Positions 1-5,708 of a stretch of 10,347 nt of DNA are shown here, one piece after another. The position numbers and the translations under genes are program-made. Numbering within the stretch: the first letter of the stretch is position 1; every line of letters begins with the position of its first letter. The notes beneath the pieces are model-generated. The model did not search any database. It was not told the DNA's origin and saw only the letters and a list, made by a program, of their open reading frames with translations. The stretch comes from Heyndrickxia sporothermodurans (GTDB taxonomy: Bacteria > Bacillota > Bacilli > Bacillales > Bacillaceae_C): the NCBI RefSeq assembly GCF_016785185.1, contig NZ_JAEKDY010000118.1, one strand, 5' to 3'.

Positions 1-58
1 AGAACCCTACTAGGTGCTCGGGTTGCTCCCCAGCATTGCCCTATCCCCCTAGCAGGTA
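1..58. other. GC-rich imperfect inverted repeat at the window edge
   Basis: This stretch is clearly richer in G+C than the AT-rich DNA that follows. CCTACTAGG (6-14) and CCTAGCAGG (48-56) pair with one mismatch and enclose a C-rich interior, so a structured RNA or the end of an element cut by the window edge is possible. I do not recognise an RNA family, and the one frame that stays open here does not read like protein. Confidence 0.3.
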
Positions 59-126
59 AGAACATATATTTTAGTATAGTCAAAAATATGGTAACAAAAT
101 CATTTACACAAAATAATTTACATAAC

Positions 127-280
127 CTTTCTTCATGCATCTTGGGCTTCATTCCTCCTCTTTGACGACCAAGATTTACTTTCTTCATGCATCTTGGGCT
201 TCATTCCTCCTCTTTGACGACCAAGATTTACTTTCTTCATGCATCTTGGGCTTCATTCCTCCTTTTTGACGACCAAGATT
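127..280. repeat. Three direct tandem copies of a 52-bp unit
   Basis: Units lie at 127-178, 179-230 and 231-280. The first two are identical; the third has one C-to-T change and diverges two bases before its end. Each unit has 7-bp arms ATCTTGG and CCAAGAT at unit positions 13-19 and 43-49, so each can fold into its own hairpin. On the minus strand each unit also reads GAGGAGGAATG, a Shine-Dalgarno-like run one base from an ATG, which is too close for normal initiation. The 52-nt period is not a multiple of three, so the array does not encode a peptide repeat. Function unknown. Confidence 0.9.
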
Positions 281-333
281 CTCTTTTTCTTCTGCTTTCC
301 TGCATGAATCCGATCTATTCGGGAAGATCTATA

Positions 334-367
334 AAAAAACTCGTCAATTCAATTTGACGAGTTTTTT
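334..367. terminator. Bidirectional intrinsic terminator
   Basis: AAAAAACTCGTCAA and TTGACGAGTTTTTT form a 14-bp stem with a 6-nt loop. There is an A-tract on one side and a T-tract on the other, so it can work in both directions. It lies just downstream of the minus-strand gene ending at 394. Confidence 0.9.
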
Positions 368-393
368 CCCACTTATAACAATCTCAAAAAATA

Positions 394-690
394 CTAAGCT
401 ATTTCAAGTTTTTCTAAAATCCAATCTTGAACGTCATTAATAATATCAATTCCAATTTGAATTTCCGCCAATACAATTCCTTTACCAATAATCTTTAGTG
501 CAGGGGATAATGTCGGTTTTGCCGGATTAATCGCCCATACTACTGTTTCAATCGCTCTAAGAGGAACGCGGACATTATTAATTAATCCACTGCTCATTAA
601 ATAGCCGTTTTCAATCGTAATTTTATTTTTCTTCCATAAATATTCCATATTTGATTCAGTTAATACGTTACTGCCATCAAGATATGCCAT
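394..690 (-). CDS. Small hypothetical protein, possibly PH-like fold
   Basis: I do not recognise this 98-residue protein. It begins MAYLDGSN and has no signal peptide, membrane segment or cysteine. Alternating short hydrophobic stretches (KITIENGYL, VRVPLRAIETVVW, LKIIGKGIVLAEIQIG) followed by a C-terminal amphipathic helix (NDVQDWILEKL) suggest a small beta-barrel capped by a helix, as in bacterial PH-like domains; this is inference from pattern only. The ATG at 688-690 is chosen because AAAGGTGG lies 8 nt upstream; an in-frame GTG 12 nt further upstream lies inside that ribosome binding site. The gene seems monocistronic, with a sigma-A-like promoter, an inverted repeat in its leader and a strong terminator downstream. 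Confidence 0.75.
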   Translation of the reverse strand: MAYLDGSNVLTESNMEYLWKKNKITIENGYLMSSGLINNVRVPLRAIETVVWAINPAKPTLSPALKIIGKGIVLAEIQIGIDIINDVQDWILEKLEIA

Positions 691-706
691 AATAAATTCC
701 ACCTTT

Positions 707-726
707 ATTTCATTGATTAATGAAAT
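707..726. promoter_or_regulatory. 8-4-8 inverted repeat in the leader of the small gene
   Basis: ATTTCATT-GATT-AATGAAAT is a perfect inverted repeat between the putative promoter (742-770) and the ribosome binding site of the gene starting at 690. It could be a repressor operator or a weak leader hairpin. It is all A/T except for three bases, so chance is possible. Confidence 0.35.
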
Positions 727-741
727 TCATTCAACATGCAT

Positions 742-770
742 ACCATAACACCTTTGAAATCAACTTGTAA
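742..770 (-). promoter_or_regulatory. Putative sigma-A promoter of the small gene
   Basis: On the minus strand TTACAA (765-770) and TATGGT (742-747) are separated by 17 nt. Both hexamers keep the strongest consensus positions, and the site lies about 50 nt upstream of the ATG at 690. Confidence 0.4.
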
Positions 771-796
771 ATACCTAATTTTTGGATTAAGAAAAA

Positions 797-833
797 CGGT
801 TCTTTGTCAACACATTTTGTTCGACAAAAACCG
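797..833 (-). terminator. Intrinsic terminator of the dioxygenase gene
   Basis: CGGTT/AACCG and TTTGTC/GACAAA form a stem with one bulged base (802). On the minus strand it is followed by a T-run. It lies 17 nt past the stop codon of the gene ending at 850. Confidence 0.75.
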
Positions 834-849
834 CTTCCCTTTCCCACTA

Positions 850-1827
850 TTATTCCTTTTTAAATTCCTTTGTACTTCTTACCGTATCAATTGGACGAAC
901 TAATTTTTCTATTTCTTCTCGTTTCGGTTCTAAGAATGGTGGCAGCGATAGTTTTTCACCAAGCGTTTCGTACGGCTCGTCCCCCATAAATCCAGGACCA
1001 TCTGTCGCAAATTCAAACAATATTTGTGGAGCCACATTCGCGTATAATGATTCGAAAAAGTGGCGATTCACATAGCCCGAAATTGGGAATCTAAAGGATT
1101 CCATGCGCTTAATCCATTCATCCAGTACTGAACGGTCTTCAACACGGAAGGCAGCATGGTGAACCGTCCCATAGCCTTGTTGACCGCGAGGCAAAATCAC
1201 ATTATGCTCCACAATCACTTGGGCACCGTTTCCACCTTCTCCTACTTCAAAAAGATGGAACGAACCTTCTTTAGCAATTTCTTTGAACAGAAGAACTTTT
1301 TCCATCACTTCTTTAAAATAGTCAAATTCTGCAATCCGGACGAAAATTGGGCCTAAACCAGTAATTGCATATTCTAATGGGATTGGTCCTTTTTGCCAAG
1401 GTGTTCCGGATTTGACTCCTTTATTATTTTCATCAGAAATCAGTTGATAATGTTGATCATCAAAATCGACAAATGACAATGTCTTTTTGCCAAATTGTTC
1501 TTCAATACCGGTATGCTTCACTTCTAAACGATCAAAACGTTTAACCCAATAATCCAATGCTGCATCACTTGGAACACGAAAAGAGGTTTTTGCAATCTCA
1601 TTTGTACCGTGAACACCTTTTGGAATGCCTGGAAAATCAAAGAATGTCATATCGGTCCCTGCACTGCCGATATCATCTGCAAAAAATAAATGATACGTTT
1701 GAATATCATCTTGATTGACCGTTTTCTTTACTAAACGCATCCCTAATACATAAGTGAAAAACTCATAATTCTTTTCAGCACTGCTTGTTATTGCCGTAAC
1801 ATGGTGTATACCTTTTAGCTGGTTCAT
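850..1827 (-). CDS. VOC-family ring-cleaving dioxygenase, MhqA/MhqO-like
   Basis: The 325-residue product has two glyoxalase/VOC modules in tandem and matches the length and motifs of the B. subtilis MhqA, MhqE and MhqO group, ring-cleaving dioxygenases linked to 2-methylhydroquinone and catechol resistance. The N-terminal module opens with GIHHVTAI (His8/His9); the C-terminal module has TVHHAAFRVED (His223/His224) and ILFEFATDGPGF (Glu272). These are the expected candidates for the His-His-Glu metal site. The protein should be cytosolic. The start is the ATG at 1825-1827 because GGAGG lies 7 nt upstream; an earlier in-frame ATG would overlap that site. The gene has its own promoter with an MhqR-type operator and its own terminator, so it is probably induced by quinones. 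Which paralogue it matches cannot be decided here, so no symbol is given. Confidence 0.93.
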   Translation of the reverse strand: MNQLKGIHHVTAITSSAEKNYEFFTYVLGMRLVKKTVNQDDIQTYHLFFADDIGSAGTDMTFFDFPGIPKGVHGTNEIAKTSFRVPSDAALDYWVKRFDRLEVKHTGIEEQFGKKTLSFVDFDDQHYQLISDENNKGVKSGTPWQKGPIPLEYAITGLGPIFVRIAEFDYFKEVMEKVLLFKEIAKEGSFHLFEVGEGGNGAQVIVEHNVILPRGQQGYGTVHHAAFRVEDRSVLDEWIKRMESFRFPISGYVNRHFFESLYANVAPQILFEFATDGPGFMGDEPYETLGEKLSLPPFLEPKREEIEKLVRPIDTVRSTKEFKKE

Positions 1828-1878
1828 TTTTCTTCCTCCATTAGTACACATTTTATTTGAAATGTTATTTTTTATTAA

Positions 1879-1898
1879 TTATCTCGAATTCGAGATAA
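1879..1898. promoter_or_regulatory. Predicted MhqR operator, perfect 20-bp palindrome
   Basis: TTATCTCGAATTCGAGATAA is perfectly self-complementary. From memory, the B. subtilis MhqR box of the mhq genes has the core ATCTCGAATTCGAGAT; that family knowledge plus the dioxygenase downstream supports the call. It abuts the -10 hexamer of the dioxygenase promoter, a position suited to repression. Confidence 0.85.
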
Positions 1899-1927
1899 AT
1901 ATATCATAGATTGTTTTTATCTGTCAA
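1898..1927 (-). promoter_or_regulatory. Sigma-A promoter of the dioxygenase gene
   Basis: On the minus strand a consensus TTGACA (1922-1927) is followed after 18 nt by TATATT (1898-1903); an alternative -10, GATATA, lies at 16 nt. The MhqR-type palindrome begins at the end of the -10, so the bound repressor would cover the start site. Confidence 0.75.
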
Positions 1928-1960
1928 AGAATGAAAATACAACTGATGATAACGTTTGGA

Positions 1961-1988
1961 ACTCTTTTTCGATAATATTCATATCCTT
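1961..1988 (+). promoter_or_regulatory. Possible sigma-K-type sporulation promoter
   Basis: AC at 1961-1962 is followed after 17 nt by CATATCCTT (1980-1988), close to the mother-cell sigma-K pattern AC-N16/17-CATAnnnTA with one mismatch at the end. It lies 33 nt before the start of the GerP-like gene at 2022, and no good sigma-A promoter is visible there. The motif is short, so this stays tentative. Confidence 0.35.
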
Positions 1989-2021
1989 TAGTGATGAACG
2001 TTTTCCTAAGGAATGATATAT

Positions 2022-2507
2022 ATGGTTCGTAAAAGAATGAAAACGCGGGTAATGGTCAATCAAATATGCGTCAATTCAGTCGATACGGCTTCCGGAATTT
2101 TTGTAGGGACGAATTATGCAAATAATTGGTCTTCCCATCGTAAAAATAACTATGGTTTTGGATCTTTAAGCCATTCTCAAGTTTCCAATAACTTTAGTCA
2201 GGTCATTGATAATGATTTAGTGGATACCCCTATTAATAGCCAATCTTATCACTTAATGGATCAACAGATGGAAAGGAATAATAATCAGTTCGATATCGGG
2301 GAGATTAATATAAATGTGTTAGAATCCAATTCAGCATTGACGATTGGCGATAATTCCTTAAATGGCTGGAGTTCACATAGCAAACGAAATGCTGGGCAAG
2401 GGAAATTAATTGGCGCGATTAATAATACCAACAATAGAAACTCCATTGCTGACAGTGATATGATCGACTCCACAATCACGAATTCCAATATTGGCATTCC
2501 AACCTAG
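2022..2507 (+). CDS. GerPA/GerPF-like spore protein with two repeat domains
   Basis: The 161-residue protein holds two copies of one domain (about 13-72 and 93-158). Each has a beta-rich start (NQICVNSV, IININVLES with local variation), then IF/LTIGD-type turns, then NWSSHRKNNYGFG or GWSSHSKRNAGQG, and ends in a DxD..D segment (VIDNDLVDTPI, IADSDMIDSTI). The pattern of I-x-x-x-V-x-S, then G-[DN], then a Gly-rich stretch and a final D-x-D resembles GerPA/GerPF spore germination proteins, which help germinants pass the spore coat; that link is inference. It has no signal peptide. The ATG at 2022 is chosen because TAAGGA lies 9 nt upstream; the ATG at 2013 overlaps that site. The next gene follows after 31 nt and encodes a single-domain relative, so the two probably form one spore-specific unit. 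Confidence 0.65.
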   Translation: MVRKRMKTRVMVNQICVNSVDTASGIFVGTNYANNWSSHRKNNYGFGSLSHSQVSNNFSQVIDNDLVDTPINSQSYHLMDQQMERNNNQFDIGEININVLESNSALTIGDNSLNGWSSHSKRNAGQGKLIGAINNTNNRNSIADSDMIDSTITNSNIGIPT

Positions 2508-2538
2508 CCAGATTCAAATATTAAAGGAGGGGAGCTTT

Positions 2539-2784
2539 TTGGCAATACCCTTTGCGATAGGTTCAATCAATGTAAATTCACAAAACACGAATGCAACTAT
2601 TTCTATTGGTCAAAATCAATTACCCGGCTGGGCTGCGCATAGAAAGACAAATAACGGACAAGGTATTCAAGCCGGACTCTTTTTGAATACGGCGAATGGC
2701 ACGGTTATTATCGATACTGATCTACTGGATGGTCAAATGAATAACGCAAATATAACACCTAGTGCCCAAGGTCAAACGGTGTAA
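2539..2784 (+). CDS. GerPA/GerPF-like spore protein, single domain
   Basis: This 81-residue protein is essentially one copy of the domain doubled in the upstream gene: FAIGSINVNS, ISIGQNQLPGWAAHRKTNNGQG, then VIIDTDLLDGQM. The start is a TTG at 2539-2541 with a near-perfect AAAGGAGG 8 nt upstream; earlier in-frame codons would lie in or before the ribosome binding site and overlap the preceding gene. The N-terminus MAIPFAIGSINVNS resembles the usual opening of GerPF-type proteins, with a Pro, a hydrophobic strand and N-S. It is probably co-transcribed with the gene at 2022-2507 and is followed by a strong terminator. A role in coat permeability or germination is inferred from family resemblance only. 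Confidence 0.7.
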   Translation: MAIPFAIGSINVNSQNTNATISIGQNQLPGWAAHRKTNNGQGIQAGLFLNTANGTVIIDTDLLDGQMNNANITPSAQGQTV

Positions 2785-2828
2785 GAAAAGTTAAAAGCGC
2801 CTTGTTTAACCCCGACAAACAAATGATA

Positions 2829-2861
2829 AGTATTGATTACAACGTAATCGATACTTTTTTT
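2829..2861 (+). terminator. Intrinsic terminator after the first GerP-like unit
   Basis: AGTATTGATTAC and GTAATCGATACT form a 12-bp stem with one G-U-type mismatch and a 3-nt loop, followed by seven T. It separates the two-gene unit from the heat shock protein operon that starts at 2927. Confidence 0.88.
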
Positions 2862-2926
2862 ATTTGAGCATGACCGCCAATACCAATACATATATATAGA
2901 AAGATAACGAATTAAAGGAGTTCAAA

Positions 2927-3335
2927 ATGGGGCGCAAAAAACGCTATCATTCCGATGTAAAGCAAAAGTTAGGATCGAATTTTTCTGAACTTTTATCAGA
3001 AATTGCTCCTTTTATCGGCCCGCGTCTAGACATATATGAAACGAATGATACCTTTTTTATAACTGCAGATGTTGCCGGCATCAAGAAAGAAGACCTCTCC
3101 GTAAAATTACAGGATAAAACGTTAATAATAGCTGGAGCCATTCCAGATCACTTTCATAGTGAAACAGTACGGGTTTTTTCGCAGGAACGGTACTATGGAC
3201 CTTTCCAAAAAAAAAATTTCTCTTCCAAAGGACTGTCTCCTGCATCAATTACAAGCAAACCTCGAGAATGGGATCTTATTTATCCAAATTCCATTAGTTG
3301 ATCATTCAGGACCGGAAGAAGAAATTGTTTTTTAA
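2927..3335 (+). pseudogene. Small heat shock protein (Hsp20) with +1 frameshift in A10
   Basis: As sequenced, the frame gives an alpha-crystallin domain (from about residue 31: GPRLDIYETNDTFFITADVAG, KEDLSVKLQDKTLIIAG with local reading, ERYYGPFQKK to residue 96) and then switches to unrelated sequence ending in TGA at 3299-3301. Ten A at 3207-3216 mark the break. With nine A the frame continues as ISLPKDCLL, LENGILFIQIPL and ends at TAA 3333-3335, giving 135 residues with the ISLP strand, a conserved N-G and an IxI-type tail (IQI). The restored stop lies 14 nt before the next ATG (3350), as expected in an operon. AAAGGAG sits 6 nt before the ATG at 2927. The protein is distantly like CotM-type spore-coat sHsps. 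Sequencing error, true mutation, or slippage on the A-run are all possible; I cannot tell them apart. Confidence 0.85.
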
Positions 3336-3349
3336 CGAGGAGGTATATT

Positions 3350-3544
3350 ATGACCTTACTTAAATACAGTTCTTTAAAAATAAATAAAATAGCAGCTTCT
3401 TCAGGATTTTTTATCGGAACGAATATTCAAAAAGGCAGAGTGAATAGCACGATTCAAAATGAGGGTTTTGGTCACATAAACGGCAAGAGTGCTAAAGTGA
3501 GAGGGAATGTTGGAATCGTTGAAAACAAATCAACGAACGATTAA
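3350..3544 (+). CDS. Short GerPA-like spore protein
   Basis: The 64-residue product carries one compact and more diverged copy of the repeat seen in its neighbours: LKINKIAASSGFFIGTNIQK followed by a NEGFGHINGKS segment matching the N-x-G-F-G core. The C-terminal D-x-D segment of the larger relatives is missing, so it is a shortened form. It is basic, with no signal peptide or membrane segment. GAGGAGG lies 6 nt before the ATG, a strong site. It follows the heat shock gene by 14 nt (using the restored stop) and precedes the GerPC-like gene by 29 nt, so all belong to one operon. Its function is unknown; a coat or germination role is inferred from context. Confidence 0.65.
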   Translation: MTLLKYSSLKINKIAASSGFFIGTNIQKGRVNSTIQNEGFGHINGKSAKVRGNVGIVENKSTND

Positions 3545-3573
3545 AATGTTTTTTCTTAAAAGGATTTGAACAT

Positions 3574-3930
3574 ATGGATAAAACTAATATTGTTAAACAA
3601 ATTGAGGAATTGTCCAAAAAAATAAATGCTTTTGAAAAAGTATTACAAAAAAAAAACACGGCATCTATCCATGTTCAAATAGATATTCAAGACTTACATT
3701 TAAAGGAATTGAACCTTGAGGAGCTTGCCTTTCACCTTGATAAACTTGATATTCAAGACTTAAGCGGCATGTTAAATCTCGGAAACACGTTTTCACCCAC
3801 TGTTCATGCGAAAATGAAAACAAAAAAATCCACATCGAAACAACAAAAAGAAAAAGACATTGAAATTAAAATAAATGGAAAACTTACTCCTTATTCGATT
3901 AAAAACGGAAAGGAAGATGATAGTGAATAG
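3574..3930 (+). CDS. GerPC-like coiled-coil spore protein
   Basis: The 118-residue protein begins with a coiled-coil-like helix (IVKQIEELSKKINAFEKVLQ, residues 7-26), then a beta-rich region (SIHVQIDIQDLHLKEL, 31-46, and FHLDKLDIQDLSGMLNLGN, 53-71), and ends in a basic Lys-rich tail. A short N-terminal coiled coil followed by a 'K-L-x-I-x-x-L-x-G-x-L-N-x-G' segment is the layout of GerPC, which makes this the counterpart of GerPC beside GerPA/PF-like partners; this is pattern inference without alignment. AAGGA lies 9 nt upstream of the ATG. The gene also contains an A10 run (3647-3656), but here the frame stays intact. Its last 8 nt overlap the start of the next gene, indicating coupled translation. 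Confidence 0.65.
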   Translation: MDKTNIVKQIEELSKKINAFEKVLQKKNTASIHVQIDIQDLHLKELNLEELAFHLDKLDIQDLSGMLNLGNTFSPTVHAKMKTKKSTSKQQKEKDIEIKINGKLTPYSIKNGKEDDSE

Positions 3931-4225
3931 ATTTTCTCCTTCTTTTTTCATCGGTACCATCTCCATAGGAACGGTTGAAGGTGCATCATGTGTCAACCTC
4001 GGAAATAATCTTCCGAGCGGATTTGTGAATTATAAGAAGCAAAACCAAGGTTTTGGATCGATTTCCGGGGATCATACAGACATTCATGATATTCTAGCTA
4101 CTTTAGAGGAGAAAGACATTAAAGATGTCTTTCACTATGATCCGGAGGAAGATCAAGCTGTTCCACAACATATTGCTCAACTAGCTGAGGCAATGGTGGA
4201 CAGTGATTTAGAGATTGAGGAATAG
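3923..4225 (+). CDS. GerPA-like spore protein with acidic C-terminal tail
   Basis: The 100-residue protein opens with the shared domain: FFIGTISIGTVEGASCV, LGNNLPSGFVNYKKQNQGFG, SISGDH. It then has a long acidic tail (EEKDIKDVFHYDPEEDQ, then DSDLEIEE) not present in its relatives. The GTG at 3923 is chosen because AAGGA lies 8 nt upstream; the ATG at 3917 would be only 2 nt from it. The start lies inside the upstream GerPC-like gene, so the two are probably translationally coupled. Directly after the TAG stop the same frame stays open for ten more acidic codons (see findings). It is the last gene of the operon; no clear terminator is visible before the acetyltransferase gene. Confidence 0.65.
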   Translation: MNRFSPSFFIGTISIGTVEGASCVNLGNNLPSGFVNYKKQNQGFGSISGDHTDIHDILATLEEKDIKDVFHYDPEEDQAVPQHIAQLAEAMVDSDLEIEE

Positions 4226-4399
4226 ATGGAGTCGGATGAGATTCAAGTGGATGTTTAATTTTTAAATAAGGTAATGAAGGAATTTTAGTTTTTATGTAGA
4301 AATTATTTTGTAGTACTTAAATACTTGGAGGTTATCCTTTGTTACTTTACTTTTGATCTGTATCAACTCTTAGAAAAATAAATTAGGAGCTGATATAGG

Positions 4400-4807
4400 A
4401 TGATATACACAAACTCACTAGACAGTATAACTACTGATATGTTAAACGGTTTTTTCGTTGATTGGCCAGATCCACCAAATACACAAACTCACTTAAAGTT
4501 GTTAAAGAATAGCAGCAATGTAATTATTGCGCTTGATGATACGACTAATGATGTCGTCAGATTTATTACCGCTATAAGCGATGGGGTGCTCTCTGCCTAC
4601 ATTCCCTTTCTTGAGGTTTTACCAGAATACAAAAACCAAGGAATAGGCAAAGAATTGGTGAATCGGATGATGAAAGAACTATCTGACATCTACATGATTG
4701 ATTTATGCTGTGATGATGACTTAGTCTCTTATTATGAAGGGTTTAGCATGATGAAAACGAATGGGATGATTGTCAGGAATTATCATAGGCAAGCTGGAAT
4801 TAAATAA
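4400..4807 (+). CDS. GNAT-family N-acetyltransferase
   Basis: The 135-residue protein has the acetyl-CoA binding signature of the GNAT fold at residues 73-86 (VLPEYKNQGIGKEL, the Q-x-x-G-x-G/A type motif), preceded by the beta strand AYIPFLEV and followed by an alpha helix (VNRMMKEL). The C-terminal half has the usual YYEGFSM segment, where a Tyr often acts as general acid. It acetylates an unknown small molecule or protein amine; the substrate cannot be read from the sequence. It is a short, single-domain cytosolic enzyme. AGGAG lies 10 nt before the ATG. The gene stands about 170 nt after the spore operon and ends in a strong terminator, so it is probably a separate unit. It is of the YyaT/PhnO-like small GNAT size class. 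Confidence 0.88.
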   Translation: MIYTNSLDSITTDMLNGFFVDWPDPPNTQTHLKLLKNSSNVIIALDDTTNDVVRFITAISDGVLSAYIPFLEVLPEYKNQGIGKELVNRMMKELSDIYMIDLCCDDDLVSYYEGFSMMKTNGMIVRNYHRQAGIK

Positions 4808-4818
4808 ATGTTACGAAT

Positions 4819-4853
4819 GACGCTTGGATTGTAGGTCCAAGCGTCTTTGTTTT
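4819..4853 (+). terminator. Intrinsic terminator of the acetyltransferase gene
   Basis: GACGCTTGGA and TCCAAGCGTC form a perfect 10-bp stem with a 7-nt loop, followed by TTTGTTTT. It starts 11 nt after the stop codon. Confidence 0.95.
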
Positions 4854-5108
4854 ATATAGTCATCATCAGTTCTTTCAGCACTTCATTCAGACTTCCTCAT
4901 CCTTATCTTCTCGTATCCTGTTTTTTCTATTAGATCAAAATGGAATTTGACTTCTGTGAGATATAGCGGGAAGGAACGATTTCCCAAAACAACTAAAATA
5001 AAATGATTTTTTGCCGTTATGCCTTTCCCCCACTTTTGCAAAATCAAAAACATCCATGCCGATATTTTGGTTAGCGGAATTTTAAAATCCTATAGCTATC
5101 ATTTCCAC
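4854..5108. other. Intergenic stretch without recognised features
   Basis: This gap between convergent genes contains many stops in all frames and no credible ribosome binding site and ORF combination. The only structure noticed is a near-palindrome around GGAATTTTAAAATCC, which is weak in AT-rich DNA. Confidence 0.6.
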
Positions 5109-5155
5109 AAAAAATGGAGTTCCAAATTCGCTATGCGAAATGAACTCCATTTTTT
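5109..5155. terminator. Bidirectional terminator between convergent genes
   Basis: ATGGAGTTC (5114-5122) pairs with GAACTCCAT (5142-5150), flanked by A6 on the left and T6 on the right, with an inner TTCGC/GCGAA stem. It lies 8 nt past the stop of the reductase gene on the minus strand. Confidence 0.9.
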
Positions 5156-5162
5156 ATCGTCC

Positions 5163-5708
5163 TTAATTAGATGCTTTTATATGATCGACAAACTTATCCA
5201 CGACACCATCTAAAAATCCAAGTGTCATGTCGTCAACAAGCTGACCTGATTGTTCATCGAATTTTTGTGAGGCGAAGTTAATTAGTACTTCATTGCCGCT
5301 TGGTGGAAGTAATTTAGCTTGGAGCCCTGTAAGGATTTCGCGCAAATGTAGTTGTGCGCGAAGTGTTCCGGCCATGCCAATACTAACACCAGCAGCCATT
5401 ACTGGTTTGCCGATGAATACTTTCTCTACCCTAGAAGCCCAATCGATTGCATTTTTTAATACACCAGGGATTGACCAATTGTATTCTGGAGTGATGATGA
5501 TCACCCCATCAGCATTTGCAATTGACTCTTTGAATTCCTTTACAGCCTTTGGTGGGTTATTTTCTTCGTCTTGATCATAATGAGGCAATGAGCGGATATC
5601 AGCAATTTCAATGTTCATTTTTTCTTTGTAACGTTTTTGCATCGTTTTCGCAAGTTGCATGTTATAAGATTCTTTTCGGATACTTCCCACAATGGTAACG
5701 ATATTCAT
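5163..5708 (-). CDS. NAD(P)H-dependent FMN reductase (azo/chromate reductase type)
   Basis: The 181-residue protein has a flavodoxin-like fold of the NADPH-dependent FMN reductase family: GSIRKESYN at residues 8-16 (FMN phosphate loop), TPEYNWSIPGVLKNAIDW at 73-90 (flavin ring region and dimer interface), and VSIGMAGTLRAQ at 108-119. Relatives reduce quinones, azo compounds or chromate with NAD(P)H, often by two electrons, avoiding semiquinones. It is cytosolic with no signal peptide. AGGAG lies 10 nt before the ATG, which shares ATGA with the stop of the upstream MarR gene (4-nt overlap), so the two are one operon with coupled translation. It is probably induced when the MarR protein binds its ligand, in a role close to the quinone defence suggested by the dioxygenase at the other end of the window. 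The physiological substrate is unknown. Confidence 0.93.
   Translation of the reverse strand: MNIVTIVGSIRKESYNMQLAKTMQKRYKEKMNIEIADIRSLPHYDQDEENNPPKAVKEFKESIANADGVIIITPEYNWSIPGVLKNAIDWASRVEKVFIGKPVMAAGVSIGMAGTLRAQLHLREILTGLQAKLLPPSGNEVLINFASQKFDEQSGQLVDDMTLGFLDGVVDKFVDHIKASN

Noticed and set aside
1..58. GC-rich block as a known riboswitch or SRP/RNase P RNA
   Set aside because: I compared it by memory with common Bacillus structured RNAs and saw no diagnostic motif.
127..280. Tandem 52-bp repeats as a CRISPR array
   Set aside because: The units are directly adjacent with no unique spacers, and no cas genes are present.
1156..1356. Plus-strand frame inside the dioxygenase gene
   Set aside because: Antisense to a well-supported gene, with no ribosome binding site or family motif.
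3647..3656. Second A10 run as another frameshift
   Set aside because: In the GerPC-like gene the frame is coherent on both sides of the run, so no length change is needed.
5019..5213. 64-codon plus-strand frame
   Set aside because: It runs through a bidirectional terminator and into the reductase gene, with no ribosome binding site.
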